From: Terriglobus roseus DSM 18391
GTDB lineage: Bacteria; Acidobacteriota; Terriglobia; Terriglobales; Acidobacteriaceae
Length of the DNA stretch: 64,000 nucleotides
Reading direction: 5' to 3'
Assembly (NCBI RefSeq): GCF_000265425.1
Contig: NC_018014.1
Location: 2,356,001 to 2,420,000, forward strand
The notes under the pieces were generated by a model. It was not told the DNA's origin. It saw nothing but the letters and a program-made list of their open reading frames with translations, and did no database searches. The position numbers were made by a program, and so were the translations under genes. Below, one piece after another: positions 1-8,759 of the stretch (positions are counted from its first letter, which is position 1; the number at the start of each line of letters is the position of its first letter).

Positions 1-7
1 ATGTTGA

Positions 8-211
8 TCAGTCCTCCAGCTTGCCCTGAATGGATTTTGCGAGACGCGAGATCTCATGCAGGCGTTTGAGGTCTGCTGTCGTGAGTTCCTGATGGGTTGC
101 GGTGTCTTTCTGGAACTGCTCCGTCATGCTCTGCAGCAAGGCGGCTTGTTCGATTGCCTGTTTCCGCTCTGTGAGCCGCCGCTTCGCCTTGAACCGTTCG
201 AGCAGAAGCAC
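8..211 (-). CDS. Small charged hypothetical protein, start uncertain
   Basis: The reading frame ends at position 8 and its last 67 residues look protein-like: rich in Lys, Arg, Gln and Glu, with heptad-like helical character (ending LHEISRLAKSIQGKLED). The frame stays open back to 724, but that extension is antisense to the MscS gene and compositionally poor. An ATG at 463 would leave no room for two divergent promoters beside the MscS ribosome site at 473-480. I therefore prefer the GTG at 211, although no clear ribosome site precedes it. No family is recognised; the product would be a soluble, probably coiled-coil protein. Confidence 0.3.
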   Translation of the reverse strand: MLLLERFKAKRRLTERKQAIEQAALLQSMTEQFQKDTATHQELTTADLKRLHEISRLAKSIQGKLED

Positions 212-487
212 GGAAGGTGAGCTACCGGGGTCACTGCTGGAGGGCGCGCTTTCGTAGACGCTTGGCAGTGGCGCTATGACTTGCGGTGAGGGGTGGCGAC
301 GCCCCGCCCCTGGCCGCTTGTCGACGAGGCGACGAGATACAAAGAGGCGATCCCGATGGCGTTGCCAAGAGTGTGCCGATGCATAGGGGTTCCCTTTCGG
401 TCGATGCGGAGCGGTCGGCCTGCGACAATGTTTGGGGTAAGGGCTCTGCCCCAAGATCATAACTCTGAAGCCGGCAGGAGCTCGCGC

Positions 488-1432
488 ATGCTTTTCACAC
501 CGCTTATGACATTGTTTGTTCCGACCACACCGCCCGATGCCAGCTTTAAGGAGCTGGGCCATAGCTGGCACGTGGACATTGTGGACTTTGTCCGCCACGA
601 CGCTCCGAAGATCCTGGTGATCCTGCTGGTCTCGTTTGTCCTGCAGCGGATCGTGGCTTTCTTCGTGAACCGTATGCGCCGCATTGCGGACGCGTATGCC
701 GGCCGGAGTCCTCGGGCGTCGCAACTGCGCACCGTGGCGGCAATTCTGCGAGCCAGTTGTTACGGATTGATCGGTTTCATTGCCCTGCTGCAGATCCTGC
801 CGCTGTTCAACATTGATCTAAAGCCGCTGCTGGCGTCGGCGGGAGTGGTGGGGCTTGGCATCTCGTTTGGCGCGCAGTCGCTGTTCAAGGACATGCTGAA
901 CGGCATCTTCATCCTGATCGAAGACCAATTCAATGTGGGCGACGTGGTGAAGCTGGCGGGCCTGACGGGAACGGTGGAAGATCTATCACTGCGCGCGACG
1001 ACGCTGCGGGATGGCGACGGCACGCAGTACTTTATTCCCAACTCGCAGATTGCAACGGTATCGAACCTGTCGCGCGAGTTCTCGGTGGCTTCCCTTTCGG
1101 TATCGGTGGATGCTTCGGCGGACCCGGACCGGGTGACGGCGCTGCTGCGGGAGATTGCGGCGGAGGTCCGCAGCGAACCGGCGTTCAAGGATGTGGCGAT
1201 CGCTGATGCGGACATTCTTGGGGTAGACAAGATCAACGGTCGCGAAGTGATCTATCCCGTGAATATTCGAGTGAAGGCGAACCAGAAGGATGGGATTTTG
1301 CGTGCACTGCGCCGCCGGATCCTGCAGCGATTCGATCAGGAAGGCATTCCGCTGGGCATGCCGACGAGCACGTTTGTGATGGCAGGGGCCGCACGATCCC
1401 ACGGTCGCTCAGCCTGCGCCGTCCGTTACTGA
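488..1432 (+). CDS. MscS-family mechanosensitive ion channel
   Basis: Small-conductance mechanosensitive channel of the inner membrane, releasing solutes on hypo-osmotic shock. The start is the ATG at 488, with AGGAG at 476-480 seven bases upstream; a longer frame from 293 lacks such a site. The product is 314 residues. Hydrophobic helices lie at about 41-60, 91-108 and 113-140. The last carries the Gly/Ala-rich pore helix (GVVGLGISFGAQSLFKD), followed by the MscS beta domain (NVGDVVKLAGLTGTVEDLSLR and YFIPNSQI), both hallmarks of the family. The C-terminal alpha/beta domain follows. It converges on the phosphatase gene 23 bases downstream. Family assignment is secure; the specific gating physiology is not visible. 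Confidence 0.93.
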   Translation: MLFTPLMTLFVPTTPPDASFKELGHSWHVDIVDFVRHDAPKILVILLVSFVLQRIVAFFVNRMRRIADAYAGRSPRASQLRTVAAILRASCYGLIGFIALLQILPLFNIDLKPLLASAGVVGLGISFGAQSLFKDMLNGIFILIEDQFNVGDVVKLAGLTGTVEDLSLRATTLRDGDGTQYFIPNSQIATVSNLSREFSVASLSVSVDASADPDRVTALLREIAAEVRSEPAFKDVAIADADILGVDKINGREVIYPVNIRVKANQKDGILRALRRRILQRFDQEGIPLGMPTSTFVMAGAARSHGRSACAVRY

Positions 1433-1455
1433 GGGGTAGAACCGGGCGAGACTGA

Positions 1456-3768
1456 TTACATCTTGCGGGCGAGTACGAGGGTGATGTCGTCCGGCTGTTC
1501 GCCGCCGCCGATCCATGCGTCGAGCGCCGCCATCACCTCATGCGAGATGACTTCGAGGGGCTGGTCGCGGTGTTCGCGGACGACCTCAAGCAGGCGGTCC
1601 TCACCGAACTCGCCGAAGTCGTTCTCGGGTTCGGTGACGCCGTCGGAGTAAGCGATGAGCAGGTCGCCGGTGTCGAGTGTGACGGTTTCCTGCTCGTAGT
1701 GCATGCCGTCCATGAGGCCGACTACGGTGCCGCCCTTGTCTAGCCGTATGACCCGGCCGTCGCGTTTGAGGATGAAGGGCGGTAGCTGCCCTGCGTTGGA
1801 GTAGGTAAGCCGGCCACTGGCGTCGTCGTAGTGCGCAAGGAAGAGGGTGGCGTACTTTTCCGGCTGGGTGGAGCGGTAGAGGTGCTTGTTGAGCAGGGAC
1901 AGGATGCGGGCGGGCGATTCGAAGAGTTCGCCGCACTCGAGCGACTCCTGGTGGGTGAGTGCGCGGGCGGTGTCGCCGTAGAGCTCTTCGCTGGCGAGAC
2001 GGTAGGCGCGCACGGCGGAGTGCAGCGTTGCCATGAGGAGCGCGGCCGAGATTCCCTTGCCGCTGATGTCGCCCAGGGCGAGGCCGAGGCCGGTGATCTT
2101 TCGCGAGTTGTCGTTGTCGTCGTGGAAGACGAGGAAGTCGTAGTAGTCGCCGGAGACCGTGCGGGCGGGGCGGCAGATGCCGTGCAGTTGGAGCGATGGC
2201 ACGCGAACGGAGGCCTGCGGGAAGAGGTTTGCCTGCACCTCCTGCGCGATGCTTAGTTCGCTCTGCATGCGCTCCTTTTCCTTTTGCTCCTCGATGAGTC
2301 TGCCGAGCGACCAGGACATGCGGTTGAAGGAGCGGCAGAGGTCGGCGAGCTGGTCGTCGCGCTGCACCTGGATGCGGTGAGCGAGGTTGCCGCTGTCGAT
2401 GGAGAGCGTGGCGGCGTAGAGGTCCTCGACGGAGCCGGTCATGGTTCTTGTGAGGCGCATTGCCACGTAGAAGGCGAAGATCTCAAAGATGGCGAAGACC
2501 AGGCAGATGCCGAGGAAGACAGCGCGTACCGTGTCGGAGATGCGGCCGGTGAGGCCGCTGCCGAAGAGCTGCTCAAAGAGAATGGACGGGCGGGATTCTA
2601 CGTTGAATGGGACGGCCTGGATTTCGCCGGTCTCCCAGTTGACGACGGAGAGCGTGGACGGAAAGCGGACGCCGTAGTCGAAGAAGGAGGATGCTGGCGG
2701 CCGGACGCCGCCCACCAGCCGGGTGCGGCGCAGCTCCTTTGCGGTGAGGCTGGCGCGGCGCTTCTGCTGGAGTGCGAGGCCGGGCACGAGCGTTACCTGT
2801 CCGAGGCCGTCGGCGACTCCATTCAGAAGCTGCTCCGAGACGGGAACGCTGCCGATGACGGTGACGGTGTGGTCGTGGCCTGCGGGTACTCGGTCGACCA
2901 CGGCCATGTAGAGCACGCCGCCGTCGGCGACGAAGACCTTCAACTGACCGAAGCGGCGCTTACCTACCCAGTCCGCCATGCGTAAGGGACTGCGTGCGTT
3001 GCCGGCGAATCCCGGGGTGTCGACGGGCGTTTTGTCGACGTAGATGGCGCGTTGGCGACCTTCCAGGATTCGTCCGGCGGCATTACCGGGTGCATTGGCC
3101 CCGGGGCCTGCGCTGTTCGGCAGAGTGCCGGCGGTTGCCGGCGCGTCTGCCGCTGGAGTGGTGGGCGCCGAGGTGGGCGCTGCGGCTGGGCGTGTGCCGG
3201 CGGGTCCGCCGCTGGTTCCGGGAGTACGGTTTGGACCGCCTCGGCCGAATCCTCCAAAGCCGTTCGGAAAGCGCATCAAGCTGTCGACGGTGGCGCCGTC
3301 TTCGAGACGGTGGGCGATACCGAAGGCGAGGCCTGCGTCGGTGGTCCCCATGCTGTCCAACTGCAACTGCAGGTGCGACGCTGCGAGATGAATGGCGAAC
3401 TGCCCTGCTGCGACGTATGCGGCCAGGAAGACCAGCGTGAAGAAGAGCACGACTGGGGTCAGGCCGATGAGGAGGTAGGTGAGAATCAGCTTGTTGCGCA
3501 GGCGCCACAGCATGCCGTGGCGAGCTGCCCGGTAGAGCACCGGCACGCCGGATAGGATGCCGATCGCGAGCAGAGGCCAACGCAGGAACGATGCGGCGCT
3601 GCCAAGACTTTCCGGCAGATAGGCCAGCAAAAAGCAAAGTGCAGTAAGTCCCCAGACCAGGCGGACCCACATTGGCACGCGCCGCCATGGGCCGGGACCC
3701 GGTGCTCCTGTCGCCGCGTAGAGCGGGTCAGACATGTTCTGCTGGCGTGGACGAAGCACTAGCGGCAT
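1456..3768 (-). CDS. Membrane-bound SpoIIE/RsbU-type PP2C phosphatase with HAMP domain
   Basis: Serine/threonine phosphatase of the RsbU/SpoIIE class, usually acting on anti-sigma-factor antagonists or other phosphoproteins. The 770-residue product has about three N-terminal membrane helices, a long extracytoplasmic region, a further helix near 410-435 (FLGICLVFAIFEIFAFYVAM), then HAMP and a coil. The PP2C-like domain spans roughly 520-770 (TVSGDYYDF, LGDISGKGISAALLMA, YSNAGQLPPFIL, LIAYSDGVTE); these Asp residues are the expected metal ligands. The sensor region holds a Pro/Ala/Gly/Thr-rich stretch at about 175-240. Its start lies 4 bases after the stop of the BrkB gene, so the two are probably cotranscribed. 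GGAGG precedes the first ATG; an ATG at 3735 is an alternative. Confidence 0.9.
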   Translation of the reverse strand: MPLVLRPRQQNMSDPLYAATGAPGPGPWRRVPMWVRLVWGLTALCFLLAYLPESLGSAASFLRWPLLAIGILSGVPVLYRAARHGMLWRLRNKLILTYLLIGLTPVVLFFTLVFLAAYVAAGQFAIHLAASHLQLQLDSMGTTDAGLAFGIAHRLEDGATVDSLMRFPNGFGGFGRGGPNRTPGTSGGPAGTRPAAAPTSAPTTPAADAPATAGTLPNSAGPGANAPGNAAGRILEGRQRAIYVDKTPVDTPGFAGNARSPLRMADWVGKRRFGQLKVFVADGGVLYMAVVDRVPAGHDHTVTVIGSVPVSEQLLNGVADGLGQVTLVPGLALQQKRRASLTAKELRRTRLVGGVRPPASSFFDYGVRFPSTLSVVNWETGEIQAVPFNVESRPSILFEQLFGSGLTGRISDTVRAVFLGICLVFAIFEIFAFYVAMRLTRTMTGSVEDLYAATLSIDSGNLAHRIQVQRDDQLADLCRSFNRMSWSLGRLIEEQKEKERMQSELSIAQEVQANLFPQASVRVPSLQLHGICRPARTVSGDYYDFLVFHDDNDNSRKITGLGLALGDISGKGISAALLMATLHSAVRAYRLASEELYGDTARALTHQESLECGELFESPARILSLLNKHLYRSTQPEKYATLFLAHYDDASGRLTYSNAGQLPPFILKRDGRVIRLDKGGTVVGLMDGMHYEQETVTLDTGDLLIAYSDGVTEPENDFGEFGEDRLLEVVREHRDQPLEVISHEVMAALDAWIGGGEQPDDITLVLARKM

Positions 3769-3772
3769 CGGC

Positions 3773-4753
3773 TCAGTCTGCCTCCGCCGCGTGAGCCATG
3801 CGCATGGCGTGACGCGTCGCAGAGAAGTGCGCGCCGGCCAGCAGCATCAGGCCGCTCAGGAATGCCCAGAGCATCAGGCCGACCGAGATCTGAAAGGGGC
3901 CATAGACATCCTGGAAGTTCAGGTGGGGCAACGTGAGGATATAGAGGTGTTTCGCGCCCTCCCACAGCAGGCCGGTGACGATGGCGGTGGGTAAGACCGC
4001 GAGCGCGGGGATCTTGCGGTTGGGCAGGATCCAGTAGATCAGGAAGAAGAGCATGACTGAGCTGAATGTCGCAAGGACGCTCAGGAAGCCTTTCGAAAGA
4101 ACTGCATAGAAGATGTTCTGCGTGTGGCCCATGAAGAGGAAGCCGAGCACTGCCTGCTGCGCGGAGGAGACACCAATCGAAAACATAGCCAGCAGACCGA
4201 CGGAGAGGGCGAGGCCGAGGGACACCGCCTGGTTGTGCAGGTAGCTGCGATTCTTCGTTACGCGCCACACGTTATTCAGTGCAACCTCAAGCGGCAGGAA
4301 GACGCCGGTGCTGCTGACGAGCAGCATGCCCACGCTGAAGAACTGCACGCCCTTGTGCGGATGCACCAGCAGTGTCATGTTTCGCATGACAAAATCCTGG
4401 CCAACGGGCAGGTAGCTGTACATTAGCTGGCTGACGACCGTCACCATCGCAGGCGAGTGGAAGATGACACGCGAGATGGTCAACAGGAGGACGATGAACG
4501 GGAAGAGCGACAGGATGACGTTGGCAGCTACGGAGAAGGCGTAGGTGTGGACGTCGGTCTGCGTCAGATAACGCAGCAGCGCCACGAGTTGCGCGCCGGT
4601 ACCACCTTCGATCGGCTCAGGCCACACTTCGCGCTCGCCTGGCGCGGACTTGACGCCTTCCGCCTGAGCCTCACTTGGTTCTTCGGATGGTTTCGACGGC
4701 TCGGCTTCGTAGGGCGGCGTAATGAACGGCATAGGCGGCGCACGGGCCCCCAT
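3773..4753 (-). CDS. YihY/BrkB-family membrane protein
   Basis: Polytopic inner-membrane protein of the YihY/UPF0761 (BrkB, historically misnamed 'RNase BN') family, whose molecular role is unsettled. The 326-residue product has a Pro/Glu-rich cytoplasmic N-terminus (about 1-55), then roughly six hydrophobic helices. Typical family sequences include TYAFSVAANVILSLFPFIVLL near 90-115, VALNNVWRVTKNRSYLHNQ near 170-190, and a final Gly-rich pair of helices (QISVGLMLWAFLSGLMLLAGA). It sits between queG (9 bases upstream) and the phosphatase (4 bases downstream), in an apparent three-gene operon. A second in-frame ATG seven codons in could be the true start; neither has a strong ribosome site. Confidence 0.88.
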   Translation of the reverse strand: MGARAPPMPFITPPYEAEPSKPSEEPSEAQAEGVKSAPGEREVWPEPIEGGTGAQLVALLRYLTQTDVHTYAFSVAANVILSLFPFIVLLLTISRVIFHSPAMVTVVSQLMYSYLPVGQDFVMRNMTLLVHPHKGVQFFSVGMLLVSSTGVFLPLEVALNNVWRVTKNRSYLHNQAVSLGLALSVGLLAMFSIGVSSAQQAVLGFLFMGHTQNIFYAVLSKGFLSVLATFSSVMLFFLIYWILPNRKIPALAVLPTAIVTGLLWEGAKHLYILTLPHLNFQDVYGPFQISVGLMLWAFLSGLMLLAGAHFSATRHAMRMAHAAEAD

Positions 4754-4762
4754 CCGCCCGGT

Positions 4763-5962
4763 TCAAACGATGCTAGCAGAGCTATCCGGTGTGATCTTCT
4801 CTTCTTTGAAGGCCTGCGGCGTCTGTTGGTCTAAAGACGTTCCGGTCCCCACGATTTGTTCCAAGGCCCACGCCGCAGCTTCGCGGAGCATCTCGTCCTC
4901 GCCGGCTGCCCACGTCTGCAGACGTTGGGTGTGCCGTGCATCCCCGCTGTTGCCCATGGCGATGGCCACGTTGCGCTGGAGGCGGCGACGACCGGTGCGC
5001 TCGAGTGGCGATCCGCGAAACCTGCGCTTGAATGCAGGGGTATCCATTGCGGCCAGATCCTCAAGCGACGGATTTACAAGGGATGTTCTTGCCTGCATGT
5101 CCGGAGCGGTTCCGACGGGCGCCCGACGATTCCAGGGGCAGACGTCCTGACAGATGTCGCAGCCGAAGACCTGCCGCCCCATGAGAGGTCGAAGCGACTC
5201 GTCGATACTGCCCTTCTTTTCGATGGTCAAATAGGCGATACATCGGGTGGCATCCATCCGCCGGGGCGCGATGAGCGCGTCGGTCGGGCAGGCATCGATG
5301 CAGCGGGTGCATGTGCCGCACCGGTCAGCGGCCGGAAGCAAGACTGCGTCATTTGTCAGCGGCAACGATGTGAGCAGGACGCCCAGCAGCAGCCACGATC
5401 CCTGCTGCTGGTTGAGCATGCAGGTGTTCTTGCCGATCCATCCGATGCCTGATAGTTGCGCGAACCATCGCTCTACGACGGGGCCGGTGTCGACGTAGCA
5501 GCGTGTCTGGATAGCTTCCTCGCCGGGAGGCACCATGGCGTGCAGGTCGGCTTCGACTCGTTTGAGACGAGCGAGCAGTACCTCGTGATAGTCGGTCGGG
5601 ACGGCCTCATCGCCGGTACTGTCGCCGCTCCAGGCGTAGCGTGCGATCCATCCGGCGCCATCGGGTGCTGCATCGATGGATCGCGGCTGGGCGCTGTTGT
5701 AGTTGATGGCGCAGAGCACCACCGACCGCGCCCACGGTACCGCCCGCTGCAGTGACGAGCGTAGCGGGACGCCGTCGGCGTCCTCGCGCAGCATCCATGC
5801 CATGTCCCCGGCAAAGCCTGCGCGAGCCCATTCCGCGAAGCGCTCGCTTTGGAGTTTTTCTTCTGGCGAGTCGCGCTCCGGCACCGCCGCGACGCCGGCC
5901 AGGTCAAAGCCCGCGCCGAGCGCACTTGCAATCAGGTTCTCGCGGAGGCGCGGTGTGATCAT
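4763..5962 (-). CDS. queG: Epoxyqueuosine reductase QueG
   Basis: Catalyses the last step of queuosine tRNA modification, reducing epoxyqueuosine to queuosine with cobalamin and two [4Fe-4S] clusters. The 399-residue product shows the two ferredoxin-type motifs (CGTCTRCIDACPTDA at about 215-230 and CDICQDVCPWN at about 265-275). It also has the N-terminal cobalamin-binding region (YVDTGPVVERWFAQLSGIGWIGKN) and a C-terminal HEAT-like tail, all as expected for full-length QueG. It is the first gene of a minus-strand operon with the BrkB and PP2C genes. The last about 25 residues are low-complexity and probably not part of the fold. Confidence 0.96.
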   Translation of the reverse strand: MITPRLRENLIASALGAGFDLAGVAAVPERDSPEEKLQSERFAEWARAGFAGDMAWMLREDADGVPLRSSLQRAVPWARSVVLCAINYNSAQPRSIDAAPDGAGWIARYAWSGDSTGDEAVPTDYHEVLLARLKRVEADLHAMVPPGEEAIQTRCYVDTGPVVERWFAQLSGIGWIGKNTCMLNQQQGSWLLLGVLLTSLPLTNDAVLLPAADRCGTCTRCIDACPTDALIAPRRMDATRCIAYLTIEKKGSIDESLRPLMGRQVFGCDICQDVCPWNRRAPVGTAPDMQARTSLVNPSLEDLAAMDTPAFKRRFRGSPLERTGRRRLQRNVAIAMGNSGDARHTQRLQTWAAGEDEMLREAAAWALEQIVGTGTSLDQQTPQAFKEEKITPDSSASIV

Positions 5963-6034
5963 GATCTTTCGGCTCTCACCTATTATTGCCTTCGTCTTCA
6001 GACTGGTGTGAGCCGAGCCGCGCCACGCCCGCGT

Positions 6035-7240
6035 TCAGTGCCAGGCGCCTGACCCAGCAAGGTTGAGAGCCAAGGTGATCGCGACCACCAGTATGGGTTG
6101 GAGCTTCCATTGCGTGATTAGAACGAATGCGAGCAGCGCGATGCAGAAGTCTGCTGTGCCGTGGATTGCGGTTGTCCAGAGCGGATGAAAGAGTGCTGCA
6201 ATGAGGACTCCTACGACTGCAGCGTTGACTCCTCGAAGTGCCGACTGGACGGTGTGACGCTCGCGCCAGCTTTGCCAGAATGGCAGGATGGATCCCATCG
6301 CGAGCAGGCCGGGAGCGCTGAGACCGAGGAGTCCCAGTAGACCGAAGAGCACGCGGTGGGCGGAACCCTGTATCGACGCGCCCAGGAATGCACCGAAGGT
6401 AAAGAGCGGACCTGGGACTGCCTGCGCTGCTCCGTAACCGGATAAGAAGACGGGCTCGCTCACCCAGCCAGGAGTGACGAAAGCACTTTCGAGCAGGGGG
6501 AGGACGACATGGCCGCCGCCGAAGACCAGTGCTCCGCAGGTGTAGAAGGCGGAGAGCACCTGGAGTGCGAGCAGGTGGGTCAGGCGACTTGTCACAGGGA
6601 GCAGGAGCAGCAGACCGAAGAGTGTGGCCGCGCAGGCGATGCCGACGATCCTGGAGGGCCGCACCAGGAATGCTCGTGGTGAAGCGGGCGGGACGGTTCG
6701 AAAGAATGCGAGACCGATGATCGCGCCGAGGAGGATCGCGAGGAGAGTGCCGAATCGGGCCGGGCCGAAGCTGACAATTACGAGCGCGCCAACGGCGATG
6801 ATCATGCGTCCGCGATCGGGTGCGAGGGAACGCTGCATCATCAAGACGGCCTGAGCGACGATGGCGACCGCGACAAGCTGCAGACCGTGCACTATGCGGA
6901 GGCCGAGCGTGCCGGAGAGATGCGTTGCCGCAAAGGCGAAGAGCAACATCAGGAGAGCGGACGGTAAGGTGAACGCTGTCCAGGCCGCGATGCCGCCGAG
7001 CCATCCGGCACGGAGCACGCCGAGACCAAAGCACACCTGGCTGCTGGATGGTCCCGGGAGGGATTGGGCGAGGGCTATGAGTTCTGCGAAGCTGTCTTCG
7101 TTGCACCATCTGCGCTGGACGACGATGTCTTCCTGAAGGTAGCCAAGATGGGCGATGGGGCCGCCGAACGAGACGCAGCCCAGGCGCAGGAAGGCGAGGA
7201 ACACCTCAAGCGTCGTGCCGCGTGATGACTCCTGCTCCAT
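6035..7240 (-). CDS. chrA: ChrA-family chromate/anion transporter, two-domain
   Basis: Inner-membrane transporter of the CHR family, which exports chromate or related oxyanions. At 401 residues it has the full-length two-repeat form. The first repeat carries FGGPIAHLGYLQEDIV and the PGPSSSQVCFGLGVLRAGWLGG loop near 25-95. The second begins near 220 with VFGGGHVVLPLLESAFVTPGWVS and AVPGPLFTFGAFLGA. Hydrophobic helices fill the rest. A GAGGAG lies about 11 bases before the ATG. It is followed downstream by queG on the same strand, but the gap of about 70 bases makes cotranscription uncertain. Substrate cannot be told from sequence; sulfate or other oxyanions are possible. Confidence 0.92.
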   Translation of the reverse strand: MEQESSRGTTLEVFLAFLRLGCVSFGGPIAHLGYLQEDIVVQRRWCNEDSFAELIALAQSLPGPSSSQVCFGLGVLRAGWLGGIAAWTAFTLPSALLMLLFAFAATHLSGTLGLRIVHGLQLVAVAIVAQAVLMMQRSLAPDRGRMIIAVGALVIVSFGPARFGTLLAILLGAIIGLAFFRTVPPASPRAFLVRPSRIVGIACAATLFGLLLLLPVTSRLTHLLALQVLSAFYTCGALVFGGGHVVLPLLESAFVTPGWVSEPVFLSGYGAAQAVPGPLFTFGAFLGASIQGSAHRVLFGLLGLLGLSAPGLLAMGSILPFWQSWRERHTVQSALRGVNAAVVGVLIAALFHPLWTTAIHGTADFCIALLAFVLITQWKLQPILVVAITLALNLAGSGAWH

Positions 7241-7347
7241 CTGTCAGCCGCTCCTCAATGCTCGACGATACAGAGCGCGAGAGGCATTTCCCTTAACGCG
7301 CGAAGCGTCTGGAGACTTTGCAGCACGGCCTGTCGCCCTTTGTAGCG

Positions 7348-7809
7348 TCAGGGCTTTTTCTGGTTCCGGATCCTGAGGATGAGATAGAGGACGATCGCCA
7401 CGTTGAGCGCGAGCACGACCACCTTGACGGCGGTGGGGTGGAGATGGATCTCGAAGATCTCCAGTGGGATCAGCGAGGCGGTGATGATCGCTGTGAACCA
7501 CTCGGCCCATGGCTTCATGAGCCAGAGCCCGATGCCCTCAGTAAGGAAGAGGGCCGCGTAGATGAAGCTGCCGATGCCGACCTCTTTGAAGTCCTTCGAT
7601 GGCAGGTTGACGATCCTGGCCAGAGCCCCGTCGACGTAACGGCCACCCGGATTGAAGCCGATCGTTGCTGCCAGACGATTCACTGCTTCGGTAGCGTCGT
7701 TGTTGTGAAGTAAGTGGAGCGCGCCGATGCCTACGGCGACGAGCGTGATGGCTTTCACCAGTTTGAAGATGGCGATCAGCCGGAGCAGGCCGCTGTTTTT
7801 CTGTGTCAC
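7348..7809 (-). CDS. DUF2127-family small membrane protein
   Basis: A 153-residue membrane protein matching the DUF2127 pattern: an N-terminal helix beginning LLRLIAIFKLVKAITLVAVGI, a central segment with YVDGALARI and a second membrane part (GIGSFIYAALFLTEGIGLWLMKPWAEWFT). A final helix (VVVLALNVAIVLYLILRI) is followed by a basic tail. No catalytic residues are evident and the function of the family is unknown. It is upstream of chrA on the same strand, about 107 bases away, so a loose transcriptional link is possible. Confidence 0.85.
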   Translation of the reverse strand: MTQKNSGLLRLIAIFKLVKAITLVAVGIGALHLLHNNDATEAVNRLAATIGFNPGGRYVDGALARIVNLPSKDFKEVGIGSFIYAALFLTEGIGLWLMKPWAEWFTAIITASLIPLEIFEIHLHPTAVKVVVLALNVAIVLYLILRIRNQKKP

Positions 7810-7964
7810 GTCGATTGCTACCTTTTCAAGTTTTGCGCCCGTAAGAGTCGACGGATAAGGCTATCTCTCTGATGCTGCGGCGAAGTTTCCTGTCCAGCAG
7901 ATACAGGTGAGGCTGTAGACGCGGGGGCGTCGGCGTCGCATGCACTATCCTTGCTTCAGTCATA

Positions 7965-8696
7965 ATGAAGTCCCCTGTAAGCCGTCTCCTCGCTACCCTC
8001 TTTATTCTTTGCGTCCTCTTTCTCGTTTACAAGAGTTTCTTTCCGACGAGTGTTCACGCGCCTCGAACCGGCTCGCGCGCGAAGCCTCAGAGGTCGGGAC
8101 GCGACACGCCATCGCGTAAGGTGCCCAAGCAACAACCGCTGCCCGGCAACGCTTCGAAGGGTGACTGCAACGCGCTGGGAGTGACGTGTGATTCCAGCTA
8201 CTTCGCAACCTGGCAATGGCCTAAGGATGACACCTGCGCGGTGGGCGTGAGGAACGGCTATCCGATTCCCGACCCTCGTTGTACGCCCGGCGGAGCTGTG
8301 CCGAACCTGGACGCGGAGATCCTTCGTGATCCGCAGTGGCGCACGAAATGTATCCGCAACTGCCAGAGCACGGAGAAGCAGAAGCATGTGACGTATGCCT
8401 GGTATGGCATGGTGGCGCCGACTGAAAACAACGGATCAACCCAGGTGTGTGAACTGGATCACCTGGTGCCGCTGGAGTTGGGCGGAGCGGATGGGTTGGG
8501 CAACATCTGGCCGCAGTGCGGGCCGGCCGAGAATGTCTTGAGGGATCGATTTTTTAAACGCAAGGATCTGGTCGAGAACTATCTTGCGGCGAAGGTTCGA
8601 TCGGGCGAGATGCCGCTGGAAGAGGCGCAACGAGGCATCGCCACGGATTGGACGCAGTACCTTGCGGCAGCTGCGCAATCCAAGCGCAACCGTTGA
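7965..8696 (+). CDS. Membrane-anchored or exported HNH-motif protein
   Basis: The 243-residue product begins with a signal-anchor helix (LLATLFILCVLFLVYKSFF, about 8-26) and a basic, disordered stretch. A Cys-rich middle follows (CNALGVTC, CAVGVRNG, CIRNC). Near 150-175 is CELDHLVPLELGGADGLGNIWPQ, the DHLVPL...GG..N.W pattern of HNH nucleases, with the His and Asn where metal/DNA catalysis would need them. The HNH part should face the periplasm. Paired cysteines suggest disulfides, consistent with export. A role in periplasmic DNA degradation or competition is inference; enzymatic activity is untested. Confidence 0.8.
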   Translation: MKSPVSRLLATLFILCVLFLVYKSFFPTSVHAPRTGSRAKPQRSGRDTPSRKVPKQQPLPGNASKGDCNALGVTCDSSYFATWQWPKDDTCAVGVRNGYPIPDPRCTPGGAVPNLDAEILRDPQWRTKCIRNCQSTEKQKHVTYAWYGMVAPTENNGSTQVCELDHLVPLELGGADGLGNIWPQCGPAENVLRDRFFKRKDLVENYLAAKVRSGEMPLEEAQRGIATDWTQYLAAAAQSKRNR

Positions 8697-8759
8697 GTCG
8701 CCTTGTCCAAGTGCGGTATTTTGTGGAGGTGTTGTCTCCTGCCGTATCTCAGGAGCGAA

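Noticed and set aside
212..724. Extension of the small hypothetical gene to 724
   Set aside because: Most of it is antisense to the MscS channel and it would cover that gene's ribosome site and promoter region.
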